43,514 nt of DNA from an uncultured Alphaproteobacteria bacterium (GTDB taxonomy: Bacteria > Pseudomonadota > Alphaproteobacteria > HIMB59 > GCA-002718135), in assembly GCA_902614375.1 (NCBI GenBank), contig CACMKZ010000009.1:1-43514 (forward strand), written 5' to 3'. Position numbers and translations under genes: made by a program. The notes under the pieces are model-generated. The model saw nothing but the letters and a program-made list of their open reading frames with translations, searched no databases and was not told the DNA's origin. This document shows, piece by piece, positions 1-8,431 of the stretch; the first letter of the stretch is position 1; each line of letters opens with the position of its first letter.

Positions 1-1
1 A

Positions 2-355
2 TTTGATATATTTTCTTATATTGTAGGTAATTATTTTGGTAAAAATAAATTGATAAAAATAAGTCCCAATAAGACAATTGAAGGTTTATTAGGAGGTTTC
101 TTTTTTTCTATAATTTTCAGTCTTCTTTTTGTATCTTTCGTGCCCATACAAATCAATCTAGATTTATTTTTTTTTATAATTTTAATTATATCAAGTGCCT
201 TTATTGGCGATATTATTGAATCTTTTTTTAAAAGAAAAAATAAAATTAAAAATTCAAGCTTTTTTGTGCCTGGTCATGGAGGTGTATTTGATAGATTTGA
301 TAGTTTTCTATTTTCAATAATATTTTATTCTATATTTAATAATAATTTACTATGA
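2..355 (+). CDS. cdsA: Phosphatidate cytidylyltransferase, C-terminal part (partial)
   Basis: Makes CDP-diacylglycerol from phosphatidate and CTP, the branch point for membrane phospholipids; an integral inner-membrane enzyme. The frame is open to the left edge, so this is the last 117 residues or so and the N-terminal membrane segments lie outside. Visible are the SPNKTIEGLLGG stretch and the C-terminal family signature with ESFFKRKNKIKN followed by VPGHGGVFDRFD. Two hydrophobic stretches lie between these blocks. The stop overlaps the dxr start (ATGA at 352-355), indicating one operon. Oddity: the Asp usually following the second Lys of the signature (K-D) is Asn here. An ATG-free start near base 50 is internal and not the true start. 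Identity is secure from the PGHGG-DR-D signature. Confidence 0.93.
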   Translation, partial: FDIFSYIVGNYFGKNKLIKISPNKTIEGLLGGFFFSIIFSLLFVSFVPIQINLDLFFFIILIISSAFIGDIIESFFKRKNKIKNSSFFVPGHGGVFDRFDSFLFSIIFYSIFNNNLL

Positions 356-1503
356 ACATAAACATATATGGCAGCACAGGTTTTATTGGAAGAAAAACTT
401 TGAAATTAATTGATAATAATTTACCTAATTTAAAAATTAATTTATTATGCGCAAAATCAAATATAAAATTATTAAAAAAACAAATTTTAAAATATAAACC
501 AAACTATGCTTTCCTTTATGAACATGAAAACTTGCCATATTTCAAGTCAAAAATTGGCAATACTAAAATTTTAAATTTAGATGAATTAAAAAATTATTTA
601 TCAACTAGTAAATCAGATTTAAGTCTATTAGCAGTTTCTGGATATAAATCCCTTTATTATTTAGAGAGCATAATTAAAAATACAGATAATCTAGGCATTG
701 TTTCAAAAGAGGCCATAGTTTCAGCAGGCCATATCTTTAAAAAAAAAAAATTTTTTAATAAAACAAATATATTTCCAATAGACTCAGAGCATTTTTCACT
801 TTTTGATTTTTTTAACAAATCAAATAAAAGAAAAAATATAAAAAATGTAATTTTAACTGCTTCTGGTGGCCCTTTTTATAAAAAAAAATTTAGCTCTCTA
901 AGTAATATAAAGTTTTCTCAAGCAATAAAACATCCTAAATGGAAAATGGGTTATAAAAATAGTATTGACTCTGCAACATTAGTTAACAAGTGTTTAGAAT
1001 TAATTGAGGCACATTATTTATTTGACATTCCCTATCATAAAATGGAAATTTTAATACACCCACAAGCAATCGTACATTCTATGGTTGAATTTGATAATTA
1101 TGTCACAAACTTTAATTTATTTAAAAATGATATGAGCATTCCAATTCTTAATTTTTTACTTTGTTCTAAAATAAAGTCTAAAAATAGAATTGGTAAATTA
1201 TATTCCCGTGATTTCAAAACATTAAATTTTCATAAAGTCAAAAATGATATATTTCCAATATATAAATTTTTTAATAGTTTGGATAAAGAAAATCCAAGGA
1301 ATTTGATTAAATTCAATATTGGTAATGAGTTTGCTGTCAATTTATTTAAAAAACAAATGATTAAATATACAGATATTTACAAAATAATTAGAAAAGTAAC
1401 ATCTTTAAATTTGTATTCTTCTGTAAACACTATTAAAGATATCATTGATTATCATGAAGAAATTGAGTCTAAAATTCATAAACTTAAAATACATAATTTA
1501 TAG
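352..1503 (+). CDS. dxr: 1-deoxy-D-xylulose 5-phosphate reductoisomerase
   Basis: Second step of the MEP isoprenoid pathway: converts DXP to MEP with NADPH; cytoplasmic and the target of fosmidomycin. At 383 residues it is near the family length. The N-terminal nucleotide motif is GSTGFIG (7-13). The catalytic metal motif PIDSEH has Asp144 and Glu146, and the third ligand is Glu216 in NKCLELIEA. The flexible-loop Trp is in KHPKWKMG (194-200), and ILIHPQAIVHSMVE follows. The ATG start overlaps the cdsA stop. The 3' end overlaps the start of bamA by 50 bases; the protease gene rseP, usual between these two genes in alphaproteobacteria, is absent here. ispDF, later in the pathway, is at 29099-30238. 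Confidence 0.96.
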   Translation: MNINIYGSTGFIGRKTLKLIDNNLPNLKINLLCAKSNIKLLKKQILKYKPNYAFLYEHENLPYFKSKIGNTKILNLDELKNYLSTSKSDLSLLAVSGYKSLYYLESIIKNTDNLGIVSKEAIVSAGHIFKKKKFFNKTNIFPIDSEHFSLFDFFNKSNKRKNIKNVILTASGGPFYKKKFSSLSNIKFSQAIKHPKWKMGYKNSIDSATLVNKCLELIEAHYLFDIPYHKMEILIHPQAIVHSMVEFDNYVTNFNLFKNDMSIPILNFLLCSKIKSKNRIGKLYSRDFKTLNFHKVKNDIFPIYKFFNSLDKENPRNLIKFNIGNEFAVNLFKKQMIKYTDIYKIIRKVTSLNLYSSVNTIKDIIDYHEEIESKIHKLKIHNL

Positions 1504-3724
1504 TTTTTTTATTGTTTTTTTTGTATCTCAACCCCTATTTTCAAATCAAGTCAAATTTGAAATAAATGGAAATAATTTTACAGACTCTGACGTTATTTTA
1601 TCTCTATTAGATGATATTCCTGATGATATAAATAAAGAGTATAGTAATGAAATAATTAGAGCATTAAATGATTCAGATTTATTTTCTGACGTTACAGTTG
1701 AATTTGTAAATAGCAAATATATTATTACAGTTAAGGAATTTCCAAATATAAATAAGATTTACTTTAAAAATAATGATAGACTTAAAAAAGAAGATCTTGA
1801 ATTAATTGCATCAGAATTTAATCTGAAAAATTCTAATACTAAATATATAAATTTATTTATTAATGAAACAAAGAAAATTTATCAATCTTTCGGATATAAT
1901 AATGTCAAAATTGATTACTTCAAAGAGATAAATCAAGAAAGCAATACTGTTGATTTAACATTTAATATATCAGAAGGTACTATAACTAAAATAAACCAAA
2001 TAATAATTAGTGGAAATAATTCTATTTCAAATCAAGATATACGTGAAACAATTAAATCAAAAACAAAATCAGTAAGGAATATTTTTGCTAATAATAACTT
2101 CAAACCAGCTGTTGTTGAAAGAGATAAATATTTAATTATAAAATATTTTCAAAATAATGGATTTATAGATGTTGATGTAGAAACTCAAATTGAATTTTTA
2201 AATTCTAACAAAGTTAATATTTATTTTAATATTTATGAAGGTGATAAATATTATATTTCATCAATTAAATTTTCAGATGAGAAAAATATATTGAGTAAAG
2301 AAATTATTGATACAATCAACGCTCAAATTGATAATTTTACAATTAATAATAAAACTTTTTCAATTGATAAAATAAATGAATTAAAAAAAGATATTTCTAC
2401 TAATATTATTACTAATGGAAATGAATTTTTTGAAATCAAAACAACTGATAATTTAATTAATAATGAAATTAATATTTTATTTAAAATTAACCCAGTATCT
2501 CCGAAATACGCCAATCAAATTAATATTGTTGGTAATTCTAGAACATTTGATTATGTGATAAGAAGAGAATTGACGGTTATTGAAGGTGACGCAATACATC
2601 AAACACAATTGCAAGGAATCAGAGACAAGTTGGTTTCTTTAAATTTATTTGAAAAAGTCACTGTTAAAGAAGAAACACTAGATGATGAATCAATTAATAT
2701 TATCATTGAAGTTGAGGAAAAACAAACTGGCACCTTTAATGCAGGTGTTTCAGTAGGCACTCTTGATGGTTTTTCCATAGTTACTGGCTTAAGAGAAAGA
2801 AATTTTTATGGAACTGGAAGATCATTAGAAGTACTTTTAAATACCTCTGAAGATAAAAATCAATTTAAATTAGTTACAACTAATAGACTATCCTATGAAA
2901 ATGATTCTGATATAAGCTATAAGTTAAATTATAAACAACAAGACTTTTCAAAAGCTAGCTCATATAAATTAGATACTTTTTCCACTGGGGTAGGAATTGG
3001 ATATAAATTAAATAAAAATTTAATTCATAATATTGATTTAGAATATGTTTTAAAAGATTATAAAATCACAAATTCTAATACTGCATCTTCTTCAATAGTT
3101 AGTTCTTCAGGAGAAAATATGAGTTATCTAATAAAAAATAATCTTAGATATTCAACCTTAAACCCTGGTTTTATAGCAAATAAGGGAAATTATATAAATT
3201 TTAACAATACCATCGAAACACCAACAAGTTCAAGTAATGGATTTGTTCGCAATTTAATTACATTTAAAAAATTTTATAGCATGACTGATAATATATTTTC
3301 AGTACAAACAAAATTAGGTAATATCATTTCGCTCAATAACAAAGATATTTTGACTGATGATAAATTTTCTCTAGGCGGACGTTGGTTAAGAGGTTTTGAT
3401 AATTTTGGTGCTGGACCTCGTAATTCAAGAACTTCTTATGTCGGGGGTAATAATATAGCTGTAACTAAATTAGACTATTCATATGAAATTACAAAGGGTA
3501 CTGATTTTCCAATATATTTAAATTTCTTCAATGATTATGGTCTAATTTGGGAAAATAAAACCAAACCAACTCAAAATGATAACAATTTAAGATCTTCAGC
3601 TGGATTTGGAATAAAATACTACTCCCCTATAGGACCCATAGGATTTACATGGGGTTTCCCTATAATGGACGAAGAATACGACATAAAGAGAATGTTTTTA
3701 TTCTCTGTAGGAAATATAGATTGA
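1454..3724 (+). CDS. bamA: Outer membrane protein assembly factor BamA
   Basis: Central subunit of the BAM complex, inserting beta-barrel proteins into the outer membrane. The ATG at 1454 gives 756 residues with a good signal peptide (MKKLSLKFINLK, a hydrophobic run, then cleavage near LFS-NQ); a TTG at 1445 would add only three residues. About five POTRA repeats occupy roughly residues 33-405 and a 16-strand-type barrel follows. The conserved loop-6 motif is GGRWLRGFDNFGAG with RGF at 646-648. The start lies inside the end of dxr, and the stop overlaps the skp start (TTGA at 3721-3724). Oddity: the C-terminus ends FLFSVGNID, so the last residue is Asp rather than the usual aromatic residue of the barrel signal. 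Confidence 0.95.
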   Translation: MKKLSLKFINLKYIIYSFFIVFFVSQPLFSNQVKFEINGNNFTDSDVILSLLDDIPDDINKEYSNEIIRALNDSDLFSDVTVEFVNSKYIITVKEFPNINKIYFKNNDRLKKEDLELIASEFNLKNSNTKYINLFINETKKIYQSFGYNNVKIDYFKEINQESNTVDLTFNISEGTITKINQIIISGNNSISNQDIRETIKSKTKSVRNIFANNNFKPAVVERDKYLIIKYFQNNGFIDVDVETQIEFLNSNKVNIYFNIYEGDKYYISSIKFSDEKNILSKEIIDTINAQIDNFTINNKTFSIDKINELKKDISTNIITNGNEFFEIKTTDNLINNEINILFKINPVSPKYANQINIVGNSRTFDYVIRRELTVIEGDAIHQTQLQGIRDKLVSLNLFEKVTVKEETLDDESINIIIEVEEKQTGTFNAGVSVGTLDGFSIVTGLRERNFYGTGRSLEVLLNTSEDKNQFKLVTTNRLSYENDSDISYKLNYKQQDFSKASSYKLDTFSTGVGIGYKLNKNLIHNIDLEYVLKDYKITNSNTASSSIVSSSGENMSYLIKNNLRYSTLNPGFIANKGNYINFNNTIETPTSSSNGFVRNLITFKKFYSMTDNIFSVQTKLGNIISLNNKDILTDDKFSLGGRWLRGFDNFGAGPRNSRTSYVGGNNIAVTKLDYSYEITKGTDFPIYLNFFNDYGLIWENKTKPTQNDNNLRSSAGFGIKYYSPIGPIGFTWGFPIMDEEYDIKRMFLFSVGNID

Positions 3725-4254
3725 GAATTATTAAAATATTTCTTATTTTATTAATTTATTTTTTTTGCACAAAAATCTATTCTCAAACTATAGCAATAGT
3801 AAATGTACAATCACTAATTGATTATAATGAACAATATAAATCTATTATTGAGAAAATTAACAATAGTCAAAAAGATTTTCTAAAAAATTTTGAAAAAAAA
3901 GAAAAAGAATTAATTGAAATGCTTAATGATATCGAAAATGCAAAATTAATTTTAAGTGAAAATGAAATCAACTTACAAATTGATAAGTATAATAAAGACT
4001 TACAAGACTTTCAGCTACTTGTTAATAATTTTAATATTCATTATGAAGATCAAATAAATTTTATACGTGAGAAAATTTTTAAGGAAATTATTCAAATTTT
4101 AGAAAAATATGCTACAGATAACAAAATTGATTTAATTTTAGACTCTACAAGTTATTTGATAGCGTCTAATAGCTTAGATGTAACAATTAAAATTAAAGAA
4201 GAACTTAATAAAATAAATTTACAATTGGATTATAAAGATTTTGAAAAAAATTAA
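3721..4254 (+). CDS. skp: Skp/OmpH family periplasmic chaperone
   Basis: Probable periplasmic holdase that carries unfolded outer-membrane proteins to the BAM complex. I place the start at TTG 3721, giving 177 residues. It produces a clean signal peptide (MRIIKIFLILLIYFFC, cleavage near IYS-Q) followed at once by the Skp-type first strand TIAIVNVQSLI, and AGGA lies about eight bases upstream. A longer frame from 3649 would add residues copied from the bamA 3' end in another frame and is rejected. The middle (about 50-125) is charged and helical, as expected for the coiled-coil tentacles, and KIDLILDSTSYL resembles the Skp C-terminal strand. Position between bamA and lpxD is typical. The sequence is divergent, so the family call rests on architecture and context. 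Confidence 0.85.
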   Translation: MRIIKIFLILLIYFFCTKIYSQTIAIVNVQSLIDYNEQYKSIIEKINNSQKDFLKNFEKKEKELIEMLNDIENAKLILSENEINLQIDKYNKDLQDFQLLVNNFNIHYEDQINFIREKIFKEIIQILEKYATDNKIDLILDSTSYLIASNSLDVTIKIKEELNKINLQLDYKDFEKN

Positions 4255-5227
4255 TTATAAAAAAATAAAAGAGATATTAAAAAAAAATTCTCTAGAGGTT
4301 AAATCAAAAATTTCTGATGAAGAAATATTTTTAAGTTTGAAAACTATTTCAAATTCATCTAAAAATGATTTATCTTTTTTTTCAAATATTAGATATCTTA
4401 ATGATCTAAAAAAAATAAAGGCCAAAGCTTGCCTGATTGAAGAAAAGTTTATAAATTATCTTCCTGATAATTGTTATCCAATTATAGTTATGGATCCATA
4501 TTTGGCTCTAGCTTTTATAAGTAATTTATTTAGTAATGAAATTTTTCAATCTAATGGTATCATTTCAAGTAACACATCTGTAGATTCAAAAAGTAAAATT
4601 GAAAAAAATGTTCAAATAAATTCATTTACAAAGATTTTTCACAATACTGAAATTAAAGAAAACTCTTATATTGGCTCAAATTCAAGTATTGGTCCAAATG
4701 TTATTATAAATAAAAATGTTGTTATTTATGATAACGTCTCTATCTCAAATGCAATAATAATGGACAATTGTATAATTAAATCTGGTGCTAGAATTGGTGG
4801 TGCTGGATTTGGTTTTGAAATGAAAACTAAACAAAAAATAAATCATAGTGGTAATGTTATAATTGGAAAAAATTCTTCCATTGGTTCCAATACCACTATT
4901 GATAGAGCAGTTTTTGACTCTACTACAGTGGGAGAATTTTCTAATATAGATAATTTAGTTCAAATAGCTCATAATGTTAACATTGGAGATTTTGCAGTTA
5001 TTGCTGCTCAAGTCGGTATTGCTGGCAGTACCAAAATTGGTAATTATGTGAAAATTGGTGGACAAACAGGCATATCAGGTCATTTAGAAATAGGTGACAA
5101 TGTTAGTATAGCCGCTAAAAGTGGAGTAACAAAAAACATCACAAGCAATGCGATAATCGCTGGTTTTCCAGCAAAAGACATTAAGTTATGGAAGAGAGAA
5201 ATCATAAGAAATAGTTTAAGAAAATGA
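4241..5227 (+). CDS. lpxD: UDP-3-O-acylglucosamine N-acyltransferase
   Basis: Third committed lipid A step: adds a hydroxyacyl chain from acyl-ACP to the 2-amino group of UDP-3-O-acylglucosamine. The protein has 328 residues from TTG 4241; no in-frame ATG fits the N-terminal domain (about 1-100, with NDLSFFSN). A left-handed beta-helix of hexapeptide repeats follows from about 105 to 305. The catalytic His is His244 in QIAHNVNIGD, and IGGAGFGFE precedes it. It overlaps skp by 14 bases and fabZ by four. There is no clear Shine-Dalgarno site, so translation is probably coupled to skp. Confidence 0.95.
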   Translation: MKKINYKKIKEILKKNSLEVKSKISDEEIFLSLKTISNSSKNDLSFFSNIRYLNDLKKIKAKACLIEEKFINYLPDNCYPIIVMDPYLALAFISNLFSNEIFQSNGIISSNTSVDSKSKIEKNVQINSFTKIFHNTEIKENSYIGSNSSIGPNVIINKNVVIYDNVSISNAIIMDNCIIKSGARIGGAGFGFEMKTKQKINHSGNVIIGKNSSIGSNTTIDRAVFDSTTVGEFSNIDNLVQIAHNVNIGDFAVIAAQVGIAGSTKIGNYVKIGGQTGISGHLEIGDNVSIAAKSGVTKNITSNAIIAGFPAKDIKLWKREIIRNSLRK

Positions 5228-5658
5228 AATTAAATATAGAAGAAATTAAAAAACTTATTCCTCATAGAGATCCTTTTTTATTTGTTGATACTTGTGAGAT
5301 AATCACACCTGGGGAGCATGGTAAATCTGAAAAATTATTTACTGCAAATGAATATTTTTTTAACGGGCACTTTCCTAACAATCCAATTGTTCCTGGGGTA
5401 ATTATTGTTGAAGCGATGGCTCAAACAGCTGGTATAGTTGTTTCATACAAACTTAAAGAATTTAAAGAAAAGTCAGTTTTATTCATGAGTGTAAATAAAG
5501 CTAAATTTAGAAAACCTATATTCCCAAATGAAAAAGTATCATTTGAAGTAAATTTTGTTAATAGTGTTAGAGATGTCTATAAATTTGAAGGTACTTGCTA
5601 CAAAGCAGATGTAAAAGTTTGTGAGGCTGAGTTTTCAGCAATGATAACTTATAAGTAA
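5224..5658 (+). CDS. fabZ: 3-hydroxyacyl-ACP dehydratase FabZ
   Basis: Dehydrates 3-hydroxyacyl-ACP in fatty-acid elongation and competes with LpxA/LpxD for hydroxyacyl-ACP, which explains its fixed place among lpx genes. The 144-residue hot-dog-fold protein begins with LIPHRDPFLFVD. The catalytic His49 lies in NGHFPNNPIVPG and Glu63 in VEAMAQTAG. The ATG overlaps the lpxD stop (ATGA). All expected motifs are intact and length is normal. Confidence 0.97.
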   Translation: MKLNIEEIKKLIPHRDPFLFVDTCEIITPGEHGKSEKLFTANEYFFNGHFPNNPIVPGVIIVEAMAQTAGIVVSYKLKEFKEKSVLFMSVNKAKFRKPIFPNEKVSFEVNFVNSVRDVYKFEGTCYKADVKVCEAEFSAMITYK

Positions 5659-5716
5659 TAATCAGAAATATATTATTTATTTTAAGTTACATTTTCATAA
5701 TTTATTAAAGTTATAT

Positions 5717-6502
5717 ATGATCCATCCTTCAGCTGTTGTTTCACATAATGCAGAAATTGACGAAACAACAAATATTGGCCCATTTTGTATTATTGGAGAC
5801 GGGGTAAAAATTGGAAAAAACAATAATCTAATTTCTCATGTTTCTATTGTTGGTGATTCTATTATTGAAAATAATAACACATTTTATCCATTCTGTTCAA
5901 TTGGTTCAGAACCTCAAGACTTGAAATACAATAAAGAAAAATCCTATCTTAAAATTGGCAGTAATAATAAATTTAGAGAAAATGTTACCGTAAATCCAGG
6001 CACATCTGGTGGAGGCTTAAATACAAATATAGCTGATAATTGTTTATTTATGGTAGGTTCGCATGTAGCTCATGATTGTATTATTAAATCAAATGTTATT
6101 TTAGCCAATAATGCCACCCTTGCAGGACATGTAGAAATTGATAATAATGCAATTTTAGGAGGTAATTCAGCAATTCATCAATTCGTTAGAATAGGAAAAT
6201 ATGCAATGATTGGTGGTATGAGTGGTGTTGAAAAAGATATCATTCCATATGGTTTGTATACAGGAATAAGAGAAAATTTAAAAAGCTTAAACCTCATTGG
6301 TCTAAAAAGAAAAGGCTTAAAATCTAATGAAATCAATGAAATTAGAAATATTATAAATATAATTTTTGATAAAAATGATACAATTGAAAATAATATTAAA
6401 AATAATTTTGTTGAAAGTTCTGAAATTTTAGAAATTAAGGAAGTAATTGAATTTCTGAACTCAAATTCAAAAAGAGGTATTACCACTTTTGAAAATGACT
6501 AA
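5717..6502 (+). CDS. lpxA: Acyl-ACP--UDP-N-acetylglucosamine O-acyltransferase
   Basis: First step of lipid A synthesis: acylates the 3-OH of UDP-GlcNAc. The 261 residues form a hexapeptide-repeat beta-helix (about 1-185) and a helical C-terminal domain. The catalytic His119 is in SHVAHDCII, followed by LANNATLAGHVEI and the IHQFVRIGKYAMIGG stretch typical of LpxA. It follows fabZ after a 58-base A+T-rich gap in which I see no clear promoter, and overlaps lpxI by eight bases. Glycine-rich NPGTSGGG (93-100) matches the family's substrate region. Confidence 0.96.
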   Translation: MIHPSAVVSHNAEIDETTNIGPFCIIGDGVKIGKNNNLISHVSIVGDSIIENNNTFYPFCSIGSEPQDLKYNKEKSYLKIGSNNKFRENVTVNPGTSGGGLNTNIADNCLFMVGSHVAHDCIIKSNVILANNATLAGHVEIDNNAILGGNSAIHQFVRIGKYAMIGGMSGVEKDIIPYGLYTGIRENLKSLNLIGLKRKGLKSNEINEIRNIINIIFDKNDTIENNIKNNFVESSEILEIKEVIEFLNSNSKRGITTFEND

Positions 6503-7307
6503 AATAGGAATAATTGCTGGGGATGGTAATTTACCTCTATATATTGGTAAATCATTATTAAGTAAAAATTATAATGTTACATTTTTTTCATTAAATAATA
6601 AAAATAATAAATTTTATAACAACCATAATGTTGTAGATTTAGATATCTTATCAGTAAAAAAAATCTTTAAAGTTTTAGATTCAAATAAAATAAAACATAT
6701 AATATTTGCAGGAAGTATAAAAAGACCTGGTATTAAAGATTTAGGCTTTGATTTGCCTACATTGCTACTTGCTAAAAGTCTTTTATTAGAAAAAAAAGGT
6801 GACAATAATCTTTTAATGAGCTTGAAAAAATACTTTGAAACTAAAGGATATATTTTTTTTAATTGGACCAAATATTGTAAGGAATTATTTTCAACTGAAA
6901 TAAATTTAACAAAAATCAAACCTTCTAAAAATGCGATGCTAAATTTAAAAAAAGCAAAATCTATATATCAAATTTATAAGAAATTAGATGTTGGTCAGGC
7001 TATGATAATTCAAAATCAATTAGTTTTAGGATTAGAAGCTATAGAAGGAACAGATGAATTGTTAAAAAGATGTAAAGAATATAAAAGAAAAGATGATAAT
7101 GGTGTATTGTTTAAATTTTCAAAACAAAATCAGAGTAATCTAATTGATATACCTTTAATTGGCTTAAATACAATGAAAAATTTAAAAAAATATAATTATG
7201 AAGGTGTATTTTTGCAAAAAAATAAGTGTTTAATATTAGATAAGAAAAAAATTATTGATTATGCTACTAAAAATAATTTATTTATCTCATCAGTCGATCT
7301 AAATTGA
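6495..7307 (+). CDS. lpxI: UDP-2,3-diacylglucosamine pyrophosphatase LpxI
   Basis: Hydrolyses UDP-2,3-diacylglucosamine to lipid X. LpxI is the form used in alphaproteobacteria in place of LpxH. The 270 residues start with TKIGIIAGDGNLP and include KPSKNAMLNLKKAK and the C-terminal-domain stretch VLGLEAIEGTDELLKRC, both typical of the family. The ATG at 6495 is preferred; a TTG at 6489 would add two residues. It lies between lpxA and lpxB, overlapping the first by eight bases and the second by four. The gene is lysine- and asparagine-rich like its neighbours. Confidence 0.93.
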   Translation: MTKIGIIAGDGNLPLYIGKSLLSKNYNVTFFSLNNKNNKFYNNHNVVDLDILSVKKIFKVLDSNKIKHIIFAGSIKRPGIKDLGFDLPTLLLAKSLLLEKKGDNNLLMSLKKYFETKGYIFFNWTKYCKELFSTEINLTKIKPSKNAMLNLKKAKSIYQIYKKLDVGQAMIIQNQLVLGLEAIEGTDELLKRCKEYKRKDDNGVLFKFSKQNQSNLIDIPLIGLNTMKNLKKYNYEGVFLQKNKCLILDKKKIIDYATKNNLFISSVDLN

Positions 7308-8431
7308 AAAAAATAAAAATTTTTGTTTGTTGTACGGAACAATCTGGTGAAAATATTTGCTTAAATATTTTATCTAGAATGAATATAGATAAATACCATT
7401 TTGATGGAGTTTGTGGCAAACAATCCGAAAAATTTATTTCTAATAAAATTTATGATTTATCAGAATTTAAATCTATAGGGCTTTTTGAAATAATACTTTC
7501 AATTTCAAAATATTTAAAAATGATAAGAAGATTAAAAAACCATATTATTAAAAATGATTACGATTTAGTTATAACTATAGATTCACCAGATTTTAATTAT
7601 AACCTTGTAAACCAATTAAGAAAATCAAATTATAAGAATAAAATAATACATGTAGTTGCCCCAACTGTTTGGGCTTGGAGATCATATCGGGCAAGGAAAT
7701 TTGCAAATATTTTTGATGAAATTTTTCTATTGTTTAATTTTGAAAAAAAATATTTCAATTTTGATAATCTAAATAAAACTTTTATTGGGCATCCAATATT
7801 TCATATTAAAAAAAGAGAGAACAAAGAAAAATATAAATATCTCTCTTTTTTACCAGGTAGTAGACAAAATGAAGTATTAAAACTTATAAAATATTTCAGT
7901 TATATTGAAAAATATATATCTAAGAATAATCTAAATTATAAAATATTTATTCCAACTTTACCTCATCTTGTTTCTTTAATTAAAGAAAATACTAAGCAAT
8001 GGAAAACCGAGACTATAATCTCAACTGATATGAGTAAATTTGATGAATATTATAATGATGTTTACATAAGTATAACTTGCTCTGGTACTGCCTCTTTAGA
8101 AATTGCTAAAAGGAATATTCCTCAAATAGTAATCTATAAGCTTAATTATTTCACAGAAATTTTAATCAAGCCTTTTGTAAGAGTGAAATATGCAAATCTT
8201 ATAAATATTATAAGTAACCAAATGATTATTCCAGAAGTTGTTAACTCAAATTTAAATGAAAAAAAATTATTAAACATTTTTCTAAATTTATTTAGTGATA
8301 GAAAAAAACAAGAAACTCAAATTAATTCAATTAATATGTATCTTAAAGAAATCGTTAATGATTTTAGTCCTTATGATGTAAGTGCTAATCGTATAAATAA
8401 GTTAATTAATCCTTCTTCCAAAGCCAATTAA
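7304..8431 (+). CDS. lpxB: Lipid-A-disaccharide synthase
   Basis: Joins lipid X and UDP-diacylglucosamine into the lipid A disaccharide; a GT-B fold, membrane-associated glycosyltransferase. The 375 residues start at TTG 7304, which overlaps the lpxI stop (TTGA). Family stretches are CTEQSGENI near the N-terminus (SGE motif), [40 protein letters not shown] and the donor-site [15 protein letters not shown]. It is the last gene of the envelope block. Its final 26 bases overlap the end of gltA on the other strand. Confidence 0.94.
   Translation: MKKIKIFVCCTEQSGENICLNILSRMNIDKYHFDGVCGKQSEKFISNKIYDLSEFKSIGLFEIILSISKYLKMIRRLKNHIIKNDYDLVITIDSPDFNYNLVNQLRKSNYKNKIIHVVAPTVWAWRSYRARKFANIFDEIFLLFNFEKKYFNFDNLNKTFIGHPIFHIKKRENKEKYKYLSFLPGSRQNEVLKLIKYFSYIEKYISKNNLNYKIFIPTLPHLVSLIKENTKQWKTETIISTDMSKFDEYYNDVYISITCSGTASLEIAKRNIPQIVIYKLNYFTEILIKPFVRVKYANLINIISNQMIIPEVVNSNLNEKKLLNIFLNLFSDRKKQETQINSINMYLKEIVNDFSPYDVSANRINKLINPSSKAN

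Noticed and set aside
3649..3720. Upstream extension of skp from the ATG at 3649
   Set aside because: The extra residues are read from the bamA 3' end in another frame and would bury the signal peptide; TTG 3721 gives a proper secretory start.
6178..6919. Minus-strand open frames opposite lpxA and lpxI
   Set aside because: Low-complexity Phe/Leu/Ile-rich shadows of well-conserved lpx genes with no independent support.
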